DNA of 64,000 bases from Streptomyces sp. SCL15-4 (lineage in GTDB: Bacteria; Actinomycetota; Actinomycetes; Streptomycetales; Streptomycetaceae). Shown here in pieces: positions 7,604 through 16,911 of the stretch; positions within the stretch are counted from its first letter, which is position 1; each line of letters opens with the position of its first letter. A program made the position numbers and the translations under genes. Location: NCBI RefSeq assembly GCF_033366695.1, contig NZ_JAOBTQ010000001.1:1612001-1676000 (forward strand), read 5' to 3'. The notes under the pieces were generated by a model. The model was not told where the DNA came from. It did not search any database and saw nothing but the letters and a program-made list of their open reading frames with translations.

Positions 7604-9240
7604 CGCTCCGTGACCTTGCCGTCCGCCACCTCCAGGCGCCGGGTCACCCGGACCGCGTCCAGCATGCGCCGGTCGTGGGTGACCAGCAGCAGGGTGCCCT
7701 CGTAGGCGTCGAGGGCCGACTCCAGCTGCTCGATGGCCGGCAGGTCCAGGTGGTTGGTCGGCTCGTCCAGGACCAGGAGGTTCACGCCCCGGCCCTGGAG
7801 CAGGGCGAGGGCGGCGCGGGTGCGTTCGCCCGGGGAGAGGGTCTCGGCGGGCCGCAGGACGTGGTCGGACTTCAGGCCGAACTTGGCCAGCAGCGTGCGG
7901 ACCTCCGCCGGCTCGGTGTCGGGCAGGGCCGCGCGGAAGGCGTCGAGCAGCGTCTCGGGACCGTGGAACAGCCGCCGGGCCTGGTCGACCTCGCCGACCA
8001 GCACACCGGAGCCGAGGGCCGCGTGCCCGGCGTCGAGCGGGATCCGGCCCAGCAGGGCGGCGAGCAGGGTGGACTTGCCGGCGCCGTTGGCGCCCGTCAC
8101 CGCGATCCGGTCCGCCCAGTCCACCTGGAGCGACACCGGTCCGAAGGTGAAGCCGCCGCGCCGCACCTCGGCGTCCCGCAGCGTCGCCACGACCGCGCCG
8201 GACCGCGGGGCGGACGCGATCTCCATGCGCAGTTCCCACTCCTTGCGGGGCTCCTCGACCACCTCCAGGCGCTCGATCATGCGCTGGGTCTGCCGGGCCT
8301 TGGCGGCCTGCTTCTCGCTGGCCTCGCTGCGGAACTTGCGGCCGATCTTGTCGTTGTCGCTCCCCGCCTTCCGGCGGGCGTTCTTCACGCCCTTGTCCAT
8401 CCAGGACCGCTGCATCTGGGCGCGTTCCTGGAGGGCACCCTTTTTGTCGGCGTACTCCTCGAACTCCTCGCGGGCGTGCCGGCGGGCCACCTCGCGCTCC
8501 TCCAGATAGGCCGCGTAGCCGCCGCCGTAGAGGTTGATCCGCCGCTGGACGAGGTCGAGTTCGAGGACCTTGGTGACCGTGCGGGTGAGGAACTCGCGGT
8601 CGTGGCTGACGACGACGGTGCCCGCGCGCAGGCCGGTGACGAACCGTTCCAGACGCTCCAGGCCGTCCAGGTCCAGGTCGTTGGTGGGCTCGTCCAGCAG
8701 GAAGACGTCGTAGCGGGACAGCAGCAGGGAGGCGAGGCCGGCGCGGGCCGCCTGGCCGCCGGACAGTGCGGTCATCGGCTGGTCCAGGTCCACCGCCAGA
8801 CCGAGGGAGTCGGTGACCTCCTCGGCGCGTTCCTCCAGGTCGGCACCGCCGAGTCCGAGCCAGCGCTCCAGGGCGGTGGCGTAGGCGTCGTCGGCGCCGG
8901 GCGCGCCGTCGACCAGTGCCTGGGTGGCCTCGTCCATGGTGTGCTGGGCGGCGGCGACGCCGGTGCGGCGGGCCAGGAACTCCCGGACGGTCTCGCCGGG
9001 CCGGCGCTCCGGCTCCTGCGGCAGGTGGCCGACGGTCGCGGCCGGCGGGGACAGCCTCAGTTCGCCCTGCTCGGGCGGGGTGAGTCCGGCGAGGATCCGC
9101 AGCAGGGTCGACTTGCCCGCGCCGTTGGCGCCGACCAGCCCGATCACATCGCCGGGCGCGACGACCAGGTCGAGCCCGGAGAACAGGGGCCGGCCGCCGT
9201 GTCCGGCGGCGAGGTTCTTGGCAACGAGGGTGGCAGTCAT
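7600..9240 (-). CDS. ABC-F family ATPase
   Basis: A 546-residue protein with two ABC ATPase domains and no membrane segments, the layout of ABC-F proteins that act on the ribosome as translation factors or antibiotic-protection proteins. The first Walker A is GANGAGKST (residues 37-45) with signature LSGGQAARAGL and DEPTNDLDLDGL. The second Walker A (about residue 380) is again GANGAGKST, with LSPGERTRAALALLQ and DEPTNHLDL. The inter-domain linker is long and charged (KKGALQERAQMQRSWMDKG). Start is the ATG at 9240. No leader like that of the second ABC-F gene at 27.6 kb is seen, since only 48 bases separate it from the divergent oxidase gene. Whether it confers resistance cannot be told. Confidence 0.9.
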   Translation of the reverse strand: MTATLVAKNLAAGHGGRPLFSGLDLVVAPGDVIGLVGANGAGKSTLLRILAGLTPPEQGELRLSPPAATVGHLPQEPERRPGETVREFLARRTGVAAAQHTMDEATQALVDGAPGADDAYATALERWLGLGGADLEERAEEVTDSLGLAVDLDQPMTALSGGQAARAGLASLLLSRYDVFLLDEPTNDLDLDGLERLERFVTGLRAGTVVVSHDREFLTRTVTKVLELDLVQRRINLYGGGYAAYLEEREVARRHAREEFEEYADKKGALQERAQMQRSWMDKGVKNARRKAGSDNDKIGRKFRSEASEKQAAKARQTQRMIERLEVVEEPRKEWELRMEIASAPRSGAVVATLRDAEVRRGGFTFGPVSLQVDWADRIAVTGANGAGKSTLLAALLGRIPLDAGHAALGSGVLVGEVDQARRLFHGPETLLDAFRAALPDTEPAEVRTLLAKFGLKSDHVLRPAETLSPGERTRAALALLQGRGVNLLVLDEPTNHLDLPAIEQLESALDAYEGTLLLVTHDRRMLDAVRVTRRLEVADGKVTER

Positions 9241-9288
9241 CAGGAGGCCGATCCTAACGGCGGCGGGCGCGGGGCCTATCGTCCTGGC

Positions 9289-10227
9289 GTGGACACCGAG
9301 GCGAGTGACGAAGTGATCGTGGTCGGAGGCGGGGTCGCCGGGCTGACGACGGCCGTACTGCTGGCCGAGTCGGGGCGGCGGGTACGGGTGTGGGTGCGCG
9401 AGCCCGCCGAGCGGACCACCTCGGCGGTGGCCGGCGGCCTGTGGTGGCCGTACCGCATCGAACCGGAGCGGCTGGTCGGGGCCTGGGCCCTGGAGTCCCT
9501 GCGCGTCTACCGGGAACTGGCGGCACGGCCGGAGGAGACCGGGGTGCGCCTGGTCGACGGCGTCCATCACGGGGTCCGGCGCGCGGAGCTGGGTGCCTGG
9601 GCGGGCCGGGTGCCGGGGCTGCGGGCGGTGGCCGGGGGGCTGGCGGCGCGGCTGCCGGTGGTCGACATGCCGGTGCATCTGGCGTGGCTGACACGGCGGC
9701 TGGAGCAGGCCGGGGGCACGGTGGAGGTCCGTGCGGTGACCGACCTGGCGGCCGTGCCCGCCGCCGTGGTGGTCAACTGCACGGGGCTCGGAGCCCGCGC
9801 CCTGGTACCGGACCCGGCGGTGCGGCCCGTGCGGGGGCAGCTGGTCGTGGTGGAGAACCCGGGCGTCACCGAGTGGTTCACCGCCGTCGACGACACCACG
9901 GCCGCGTCCACGTACGTCATCCCGCAGCCGGACCGGCTCCTGCTGGGCGGCACGGCCGAGGAGGACGACTGGAACCTGGAGCCGGACCCCGGGACCGCCG
10001 CGGCGATCGTCGCCCGCTGCGCGTCCGTCCGGCCCGAGGTCGCCGGCGCCCGCGTACTCGCCCACCGGGTGGGCCTGCGCCCGGCCCGGAAGGCGGTACG
10101 CCTGGAGCGCCGGCCCCTGCCGGACGGGCGCGCCGTGGTCCACAACTACGGCCACGGCGGCGCCGGCGTCACGGTGGCCTGGGGCTGCGCCCGGGAAGCG
10201 GCGGCACTGGCGTTTCCGACGGGCTGA
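9289..10227 (+). CDS. D-amino-acid oxidase family FAD enzyme
   Basis: A 312-residue flavoenzyme that would oxidise D-amino acids to 2-oxo acids with release of ammonia and hydrogen peroxide. The FAD-binding VIVVGGGVAGLTTAVLLAE loop is at residues 8-26. VAGGLWWPYR and VVNCTGLGARAL are family marks. The C-terminal HNYGHGGAGVTVAWG is the well-known D-amino-acid oxidase signature. The start is the GTG at 9289, which is in frame and leaves only a few residues before the FAD loop. It is divergent from the ABC-F gene. Glycine oxidase (ThiO) is less likely, as no thiamine genes are near. Confidence 0.88.
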   Translation: MDTEASDEVIVVGGGVAGLTTAVLLAESGRRVRVWVREPAERTTSAVAGGLWWPYRIEPERLVGAWALESLRVYRELAARPEETGVRLVDGVHHGVRRAELGAWAGRVPGLRAVAGGLAARLPVVDMPVHLAWLTRRLEQAGGTVEVRAVTDLAAVPAAVVVNCTGLGARALVPDPAVRPVRGQLVVVENPGVTEWFTAVDDTTAASTYVIPQPDRLLLGGTAEEDDWNLEPDPGTAAAIVARCASVRPEVAGARVLAHRVGLRPARKAVRLERRPLPDGRAVVHNYGHGGAGVTVAWGCAREAAALAFPTG

Positions 10228-10548
10228 GTGCCGTGATGTGGGCAGGTCCGGCGGCTTGAGTGTCGTCACGCGGAGAGGGCCGCGCTTCCGGCGGGCCGGG
10301 CGATCGGGTGCGCCGAGGGGGCCGGCGTAACGGGCGCTCCGGGCGGCTGCCCCAGGGGCTCGGGCAGCCGCACGCCGAGCCACCGCCGGTCCGCGACCGC
10401 ACACGGCGGCCGGCCACCCGCGTTCCGGGCCGGCCGGGCGGCGGCTCCCCCAGGAGCGCGGAGGACCGAACGCCCGGCCCGCGCCCGCACCGGCGCGCGG
10501 CCGGACACGGCGGCCGGACACCTCGTGCCCCTCGGAACAGCCGGGCCC
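10228..10548. other. Convergent intergenic region
   Basis: No convincing coding sequence is seen in these 321 bases between two converging genes. The only clear element is the hairpin at 10343-10371. Confidence 0.6.
10343..10371. terminator. Hairpin between convergent genes
   Basis: A 10-bp perfect inverted repeat (10343-10352 and 10362-10371, 9-base loop) lies about midway in the gap, some 115 bases after the oxidase stop and about 180 bases beyond the peptidase stop. Confidence 0.5.
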
Positions 10549-12495
10549 TCAGCCGACCGGCACGTGCAGGCCGGCTCGCGGCGGTGACACCCCTTCCAGC
10601 ACCGTCGGCACCGGCGCCTCGGGCCCACCGGTCGCGGCCCGGGCGAACGCCGCCGCCCCACCCACCAGCGGCACCTTCGCCGTCGTACGGGACAGGTCCA
10701 CGGTGAGCGTCGGCCGGGTCGACGGCGGTTCGAGGAGGTCCTTGTCCGTGCCGGCGACGATCAGCGCCAGCCGGTGCCCCGCGGGCACGACATGATCGGT
10801 GGCCCCGAGCCGGAGGGTCATCGTGTAGGCCCTGCCCGGGGTGAGCGGGACGCCCTTCGTCGCCGAGGCGTGGTGCCCGAGGTCGGCCCAGCCGCGGCTG
10901 ACCACGGTGTAGCCGACCGCCGTCGTCTTCGCCCGGGTCTCCTTGAAGCAGGCGCTGTCCCCGGCCGTGCTCGCGCCCCAGCAGGTGCGCTCGGCGAGGG
11001 TGGTGATGCCCTCGTCCGGGTCGGCGTAGTCGCGGATGGTGTCCGGGCCGATGTCGGCGAGGACGGCGGACAGGTGGGCGGTGCGGGTGGTCGGGGTCGC
11101 GGTGACCGTCACCTGGGCGGAACCGGCCAGCCGGAGGGCGCGGGAGAGGGGCGCGGTGAGGAAGCCCGCCTTCTCGGGCGTGGTCGTGGTGACCCGGGCG
11201 GCCCAGTCGGTCTCGCTCAGCCGCGGGTCGTCCGTGAAGGCCGCGGTGCCGTGGGCCCGGCCGAGGCCGAGCGTGCCGACGCCGGCCTGGCGGCCCGGGG
11301 CCGGGCGCAGCACGGTGGGACGGGTGCCGGCCGGGGGCCAGACGGGGGTGGTGGCCCACTGGCCGGGGTGACGCTCGACGTCGGCCGTCGGCTCGCGGTC
11401 GATACCGTTGTCGTAGCCGAGGAGTTCGTGGTCGAACCAGCGGTGCAGGGTGTCGACCCAGGCTCCGCGGCGGAAGTCGAAGGGGTCGACGTGCCCGGTC
11501 TGGGACAGCCAGATCTTGCGCCGGACACCGTTTCGGGCGAGGGCGTCCCACCACGGGCCGACGTGCTGGGTGCGGACGTTGAGGTCCTGCATGCCGTGCA
11601 CCAGGAAGACGCTGGCCCGCACCTTCGCCGCGTCCTTGACGTAGTCCCGCTCGGTCCACAGCGGGGTCCGGTCGCCGGTGCGCGGGCTGCCGTCGGCCAG
11701 CCTGCGCTGGACGGCCGCGCAGTGGGCGTGCGCGCCGTCGCTCTCGACGCGGTCGGCGAGCTGGTCCGGGCCGCCGTCGTAGAGCGCGGCGCCCTGGGCG
11801 AAGTAGTAGTCGTACCAGGAGGAGATGGCGCTGATCGGGACGATGGTCCTCAGGCCTTTGACGCCGGTGGCGGCGACGCCGTTGGCGATGGTGCCGTCCC
11901 AGCTCTTGCCGATCATCCCGGTGCGGCCGTCGGTCCAGCCGGCCCGCACCGGGGTGTCGCCGGTGCGGCTCGTGTAGGCCCGGGCGCGGCCGTTCAGCCA
12001 GTCGATCACGGCCTTCGCGGACCGGATGTCGGAGGGGCCGCCGATGTCCACGCAGCCGTCGGAGCGGTTGGTGCCGGCGAGGTCGACACCGATGAAGGCA
12101 TAGCCGCGCGGTACGAAGAAGTTGTCGTAGAACAGCGGCATTCGGACCACGCGGCCCTGTGCGTCGTACGTCTTGAGCTGGCTCTCGTTGCCGCGTCCGC
12201 AGCAGGAGTAGTACGGGCTGGCGTCCATGATGACCGGCACCTTGCGGCCCTGCCGGGCGGGTTCGGCGGGCCGGACGATGTCGGCGGCGACGCGGTCGCC
12301 CTTGCCGTCGGCGTCCTCGTCGAGCCCGGTGTCCACCCATACGGACTCGCGGATCGCCTGGTCGTAGGAGTAGACGGGGGTGCTCTCCCGGGGCGCGGGG
12401 CGGGCGCCGGCCGGGGTGGGGAGGAGAGCCGTCAGGGCGACGGCGACGGCGGTGACGAGCGTTCTGCGGATCGCGGAGCGCGTGCGTGTCGGCAT
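10549..12495 (-). CDS. Secreted Xaa-Pro dipeptidyl-peptidase (CocE/S15 family)
   Basis: A 648-residue exported serine hydrolase expected to remove Xaa-Pro dipeptides from peptide N-termini. It has a signal peptide (RRTLVTAVAVALTALLPTPAGA, split here only by Arg residues at its start) cleaved near residue 31. The catalytic Ser198 is in MIGKSWDGTIA. The acid is likely in HGMQDLNV and the His in LSQTGHVDPFDF. The C-terminal jelly-roll beta domain of the family follows (residues about 400-620). The ATG at 12495 is preceded by a suitable purine run. It is divergent from a second secreted peptidase, with 178 bases between them, so shared control of extracellular protein breakdown is plausible. Confidence 0.9.
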   Translation of the reverse strand: MPTRTRSAIRRTLVTAVAVALTALLPTPAGARPAPRESTPVYSYDQAIRESVWVDTGLDEDADGKGDRVAADIVRPAEPARQGRKVPVIMDASPYYSCCGRGNESQLKTYDAQGRVVRMPLFYDNFFVPRGYAFIGVDLAGTNRSDGCVDIGGPSDIRSAKAVIDWLNGRARAYTSRTGDTPVRAGWTDGRTGMIGKSWDGTIANGVAATGVKGLRTIVPISAISSWYDYYFAQGAALYDGGPDQLADRVESDGAHAHCAAVQRRLADGSPRTGDRTPLWTERDYVKDAAKVRASVFLVHGMQDLNVRTQHVGPWWDALARNGVRRKIWLSQTGHVDPFDFRRGAWVDTLHRWFDHELLGYDNGIDREPTADVERHPGQWATTPVWPPAGTRPTVLRPAPGRQAGVGTLGLGRAHGTAAFTDDPRLSETDWAARVTTTTPEKAGFLTAPLSRALRLAGSAQVTVTATPTTRTAHLSAVLADIGPDTIRDYADPDEGITTLAERTCWGASTAGDSACFKETRAKTTAVGYTVVSRGWADLGHHASATKGVPLTPGRAYTMTLRLGATDHVVPAGHRLALIVAGTDKDLLEPPSTRPTLTVDLSRTTAKVPLVGGAAAFARAATGGPEAPVPTVLEGVSPPRAGLHVPVG

Positions 12496-12673
12496 GCGCG
12501 GACGGTACTCCGGTCAACTCCCGCAAAAAAGAGGACTCTCCGGGCCGCGTGACGGCTGAATGGCGATCATGTGACAGCAGGTGCCATGGACAGGTCAGTG
12601 GTCTCGGGGAATGAATAGGCTGCGGACAGAGCCTTTCCGAACGGACCCGTGGTCCTGACGACTTGGAGCTGAC

Positions 12674-14161
12674 GTGCACCGCAGAATCATCGCGCCGGGC
12701 GCATTGGCGGCGGCCTCCGTACTGCTGGCGATCCCGGCATCGGCCGCGAGCTACACCACCGGCGCGCCGGGCATCGGCGACCCCTACTACCCGTACTACG
12801 GCAATGGCGGCTACGACGTCTCCCACTACGACCTGAGGCTGCAATACCAGCCGAAGACGGACGAGTTGCAGGGCACGGCGACGATCCTGGCGAAGACCAC
12901 CCAGGACCTGTCCCGCTTCGACCTGGACTTCCTGCTGGACGTCAGCGAGGTGCGGGTCAACGGCGCCAAGGCATCCTTCACCACCTCCGGCGAGCACGAG
13001 CTGGTCGTCACCCCGAAGACCCCGCTGCCCAAGGGCACGCCGGTCACGGTCGTGGTCCGCTACAGCGGAGTGCCGTCGGCGAAGAGCGCCTACGGCTTCA
13101 CCTCCTGGCACCGCACTCCCGACGGCGGGGTGGCCGCCAACGAGCCCGAGGCCGCCTGGTGGTGGTTCCCGAGCAACGACCACCCGACGGACAAGGCCAC
13201 CTACGACGTGTCGGTGTCCGTCCCGGACGGCACCCAGGCCATCTCCAACGGCACGCTCCAGTCGACCAGTTCGAAGCTGGGCTGGACCCGGTACAACTGG
13301 CGGCAGAACAAGCCGCAGGCCACCTACCTGGCCACGCTGGCGCTCGGCAGGTTCGACATCACCACGGGCACCTCCGACGGCGGCGTGCCCGTCATCAACG
13401 CCTACAGCAAGGACCTCGGCGACAACGAGGGCGCCGCGCGGGCCAGCGTGGAGCGCACCGGCGAGATCGTGGACTGGCTGAGCGGCTACTTCGGGCCGTA
13501 TCCGTTCTCCTCGGCCGGCGGGTACGTGCCGAACACCACCACCGGCTACGCGCTGGAGACGCAGACCCGCGTCTACTACAGCCCGCGGCAGTTCGCGAAC
13601 GGCGCCAACACCTCCGTGGTCGTGCACGAGCTGGCCCACCAGTGGTACGGCGACGACGTGTCGGTCAAGGGCTGGAAGGACATCTGGGTCAACGAGGGGT
13701 TCGCCCGCTACGCGCAGTGGCTGTGGTCCGAGCACGAGGGCGAGGGCACCGCGCAGGAGCTGGCCGACTACGTGTACGCCTCGCACCCGGCCGACGACGC
13801 GTTCTGGACGATCGCGCCGGGCGACCCGGGCCCGGACAACCAGTTCGACGGCGCCGTCTACGACCGCGGTGCCGTGGCCATCCAGGCGCTGCGCAACGAG
13901 ATCGGCGACGACGCGTTCTTCGCGATCCTGAAGGGCTGGCCGAAGGAGCACGCCTACGGCAACGCCTCGGTGGCCGACTTCCAGCGGTACGCCGAGCGGG
14001 TGTCCGGCAAGCCGCTGGCCGCGCTGTTCGACACCTGGCTGTTCCAGCCGTCGAAGCCGGCCGCGCCCTCGGTCCGCGCCCTGGTGAAGACGGGTACGGC
14101 GGTGGCGCAGCCGAAGTCGTGGAAGAAGATCGAGGCGACGAACGAGGTGCACGCGCACTGA
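12674..14161 (+). CDS. Secreted M1-family zinc metallopeptidase
   Basis: A 495-residue exported aminopeptidase-like enzyme. A signal peptide ending in PASAA (about residue 25) precedes a Tyr-rich linker. The zinc site is HELAHQWYGDD (His318, His322) with the distal ligand Glu341 in NEGFARY. The exopeptidase motif, GAMEN in aminopeptidase N, reads GYALETQ here. The protein is much shorter than classic M1 enzymes (about 850 residues), because the large C-terminal helical domain is missing, as in other short secreted actinobacterial M1 peptidases. The start is GTG 12674 with GGAG at 12665-12668. Confidence 0.92.
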   Translation: MHRRIIAPGALAAASVLLAIPASAASYTTGAPGIGDPYYPYYGNGGYDVSHYDLRLQYQPKTDELQGTATILAKTTQDLSRFDLDFLLDVSEVRVNGAKASFTTSGEHELVVTPKTPLPKGTPVTVVVRYSGVPSAKSAYGFTSWHRTPDGGVAANEPEAAWWWFPSNDHPTDKATYDVSVSVPDGTQAISNGTLQSTSSKLGWTRYNWRQNKPQATYLATLALGRFDITTGTSDGGVPVINAYSKDLGDNEGAARASVERTGEIVDWLSGYFGPYPFSSAGGYVPNTTTGYALETQTRVYYSPRQFANGANTSVVVHELAHQWYGDDVSVKGWKDIWVNEGFARYAQWLWSEHEGEGTAQELADYVYASHPADDAFWTIAPGDPGPDNQFDGAVYDRGAVAIQALRNEIGDDAFFAILKGWPKEHAYGNASVADFQRYAERVSGKPLAALFDTWLFQPSKPAAPSVRALVKTGTAVAQPKSWKKIEATNEVHAH

Positions 14162-14186
14162 CCCCGGCCGACGCCCCGCCGGTCAC

Positions 14187-14215
14187 GGGCACCGGGGGCC
14201 GCGCCCCTGGTGCCC
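14187..14215. terminator. Hairpin between M1 peptidase and sugar kinase
   Basis: A 13-bp stem with one G-T wobble (14187-14199 and 14203-14215, 3-base loop) lies between two converging genes, 25 bases after the peptidase stop and just before the kinase stop. Confidence 0.65.
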
Positions 14216-14222
14216 CGGTGGC

Positions 14223-15182
14223 TCAGGGGCTCGGTACGGCCGCCCGCCGCAGCAGTTCCTCCCGGCCTATCGCGTCCGCGCGGTCGGCCGGGACGGTGCA
14301 GGCGTGGGCGCCGGCGAGGGCGCCGTACCGGGCGCAGCGCTCGGCCGGCTCGCCGGCGAGCCGGCCGTAGAGGAACGCGGCGGCGAAGGCGTCGCCCGCG
14401 CCGTTGGAGTCCACCACCGGCGCGGGCGGCTCCGCCGCCGGGACCTCGGTCAGCTCGCCGTCGGCCAGCAGGAAGGCGCCCTCGGCGCCGGCGGTGGCGA
14501 CGACGGTCCGGGCCCGGCCGCGCCGGGCGATGCGCCGCATGGTCCGCTCGGGGTCGGCGAGGGCGGCGGCCGACAGGAAGACGACGTCGGCCGCGTACGC
14601 GAACGGCTCGTGGTACGGGTTCTCGCCGTCCCAGTCGTGCAGGTCCGTGGAGAGCGGCACGCCGGTCTCCCGCAGGACGGGCAGCGCGTGGGCGCAGGGC
14701 TGGGTGATGGTCACGTGCACATGGCGGCTCGCGGCGGCCAGCGCCCGCACGGTGGCCTCGGGGAAGCGGTCCTCGGGGTGGGCGCGCGTGGTGTCGTACA
14801 GCGACAGGCGGCGGCCGTCCGGTCCGACGAGGTTGACGGCCCGCTTGGTCCCGGCCGGCTGCGGCAGCGCCGTGAGGGCGATGCCGTGCTCGTGGTGCAG
14901 GGCGCGGACGAGGCCGCCCTCGGGGTCGTCGCCGAGCAGGTCGAGGTGGTGGGTGCGCAGGCCCAGCGCGGCCAGTCCCAGGGCGACGAAGTCACCGGTC
15001 TGCCCGGCCCGGGTGCGGATCCCCGAGTCGATCATGTAACTGTCGGCGTAGGGCAGGGGCAGCTCGGGGACCCGGACGATCGTGTCCACCCCGGCCCCGC
15101 CCAGCACCAGTACGTCGGCCCCCTCGGGGCGCTCTCCGGACGGCGCGGTGGCGCCGCCCCGGACATCTGTGGTCTCCGGCAT
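14223..15182 (-). CDS. PfkB-family carbohydrate kinase
   Basis: A 319-residue ribokinase-fold kinase that phosphorylates a sugar or nucleoside with ATP. The N-terminal signature region VLVLGGAGVDTIVRVPELP and the C-terminal ATP-binding signature VVDSNGAGDAFAAAFLYG, with the catalytic Asp, are both clear. The substrate is not predictable from the sequence. The start is the ATG at 15182, supported by GGTGG upstream. Upstream on the same strand, 41 bases away, is an amino-acid permease. The two may be co-transcribed, but their functions do not obviously fit. Confidence 0.85.
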   Translation of the reverse strand: MPETTDVRGGATAPSGERPEGADVLVLGGAGVDTIVRVPELPLPYADSYMIDSGIRTRAGQTGDFVALGLAALGLRTHHLDLLGDDPEGGLVRALHHEHGIALTALPQPAGTKRAVNLVGPDGRRLSLYDTTRAHPEDRFPEATVRALAAASRHVHVTITQPCAHALPVLRETGVPLSTDLHDWDGENPYHEPFAYAADVVFLSAAALADPERTMRRIARRGRARTVVATAGAEGAFLLADGELTEVPAAEPPAPVVDSNGAGDAFAAAFLYGRLAGEPAERCARYGALAGAHACTVPADRADAIGREELLRRAAVPSP

Positions 15183-15223
15183 GGCGCCACCGTAGGGGAT
15201 GCCGCGGACGGGGGTGGCGGGCT

Positions 15224-16690
15224 TTACTCCGGCAGTCCGGACGAGGCCTTGGCCGCGTCCTTGGCCACCTGGCGGCGGATGCCGAACCAGCCGACGACCA
15301 GCATGACGGCGATCACGGGGATCAGCAGCAGGGTCTTGCGGCCGACCTCCTCGTCGTTCCACATCATGCCGAGGCAGACCAGCAGGAACACCACCGTGGC
15401 GATCTCGGTGACCGGGCTGAACTTCAGCTGGAAGTGCGGCCGGGTCACCAGGCCGGCGCGGGCGCGGCGGACGAAGATCACGTGGCAGATCATGATGATC
15501 ACCCAGGTGCTGATGATGCCGAGCGAGGCGACGTTCAGCACGATCTCGAAGGCCTGGCTCGGCACCAGGTAGTTCAGGCCGACGCCGAGCACACAGACGG
15601 CGCAGGTCAGCAGGATGCCGCCGTAGGGCACCTGGCTGCGGCTCATCACGCGGGTGAACTTGGGCGCCGAGCCGGCCATGGCCATCGAGCGCAGGATGCG
15701 GCCGGTGGAGTACAGGCCGGAGTTAAGCGAGGACATGGCCGCGGTCAGCACGACCAGGTTCATCACGTCGCCGGCCGCCGGAACGCCGATCTTGGACAGC
15801 ACGGTCACGAACGGGCTCTGGTCGGCGGTGTACACCGAACCGGGCAGCAGCAGGGCGAGCAGCACGACCGAGCCGACGTAGAACACGCCGACCCGCCACA
15901 TGATCGAGTTCACCGCGCGCGGGACGACCTTCTCCGGCTCGGCGGTCTCGCCGGCGGCCACGCCGACCAGCTCCAGGGCCGCGTAGGCGAAGATCACGCC
16001 CTGCATGACCAGGACCACGGGCATCAGACCGTGCGGGAAGACGCCGCCGTGGTCGCTGATGACGCTCAGACCCGGCTTGCTGCCGCCGACGTCGTGCTGG
16101 GTGGCCAGCAGGAAGATGCCGATCAGCATGAAGCCCACGAGGGTGGCGACCTTGATGATCGCGAACCAGAACTCCATCTCGCCGAAGATCTTCACCGAGA
16201 TCAGGTTCACGGTGAGGACGACGGCGAGGGCGATCAGCGCCAGCACCCACTGCGGGATGGAGGTGAACATGCTCCAGTAGTGCGTGTAGAGCGCGATCGC
16301 GGTGATGTCGGCGATGCCGGTGGTCGACCAGTTCAGGAAGTACATCCAGCCGGCGACGTAGGCGCCCTTCTCGCCGAGGAACTCGCGCGCGTACGACACG
16401 AAGGACCCGGAGGACGGGCGGTAGAGGACCAGCTCGCCCAGGGCCCGCACCACGAAGAAGGCGAAGACACCGCAGACCAGATAGGCCAGGGCGAGCGCCG
16501 GGCCGGCGTTGTGCAGGCGTCCGCCGGCGCCCAGGAAGAGGCCGGTGCCGATGGCACCGCCGATGGCGATCATGTTGACGTGACGGGCCTTGAGGTCCTT
16601 GCTGTAACCGGCGTCGCCCGCGTCCGCGGGCGTCTGGGCCACCTGGGGGTGGGTGGTGGCCTGTGCCGGTTCCACGGCTTCCTTGCTCAC
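15224..16690 (-). CDS. APC-superfamily amino-acid permease (AnsP/GabP type)
   Basis: A 488-residue cytoplasmic-membrane importer with about 12 membrane segments. The family start HVNMIAIGGAIGTGLFLGAG (residues about 36-55) and the following GPALALAYLVCGVF fit the amino-acid permease branch that includes AnsP (asparagine), GabP and AroP. The sequence SSGSFVSYAREFLGEKGAYVAGW is typical. Asparagine is a reasonable guess, but the substrate is not proven. The GTG at 16690 (VSKEAVEPAQ) lies behind an AGGAAG site. The open frame continues to 16828 but without a ribosome site there. Confidence 0.88.
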   Translation of the reverse strand: MSKEAVEPAQATTHPQVAQTPADAGDAGYSKDLKARHVNMIAIGGAIGTGLFLGAGGRLHNAGPALALAYLVCGVFAFFVVRALGELVLYRPSSGSFVSYAREFLGEKGAYVAGWMYFLNWSTTGIADITAIALYTHYWSMFTSIPQWVLALIALAVVLTVNLISVKIFGEMEFWFAIIKVATLVGFMLIGIFLLATQHDVGGSKPGLSVISDHGGVFPHGLMPVVLVMQGVIFAYAALELVGVAAGETAEPEKVVPRAVNSIMWRVGVFYVGSVVLLALLLPGSVYTADQSPFVTVLSKIGVPAAGDVMNLVVLTAAMSSLNSGLYSTGRILRSMAMAGSAPKFTRVMSRSQVPYGGILLTCAVCVLGVGLNYLVPSQAFEIVLNVASLGIISTWVIIMICHVIFVRRARAGLVTRPHFQLKFSPVTEIATVVFLLVCLGMMWNDEEVGRKTLLLIPVIAVMLVVGWFGIRRQVAKDAAKASSGLPE

Positions 16691-16911
16691 GGGTGGTTTC
16701 ACTTCCTGGTGCGCCCGGACCTCATGGACCCGGGGTTCGTGCAGGTCTTGGCCCGCACCACCCTTGTGTCGGGGCACAGACCAAGGCAGCAGCTTCCCAG
16801 ACACATCGGCCGGCAAGCGGTGACCCACGTCACAGAGCGGTACTTCTCACACCACCCACACGGGCTCTCTGCGGGTTTCACACCATTGGTGGGACAGTGA
16901 TACTGCTGCAC

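Noticed and set aside
10169..14158. Very long antisense open frame over the two secreted peptidases
   Set aside because: It only mirrors GC-rich codons of two well-supported genes and shows an Arg/Pro/Gly-rich nonsense peptide.
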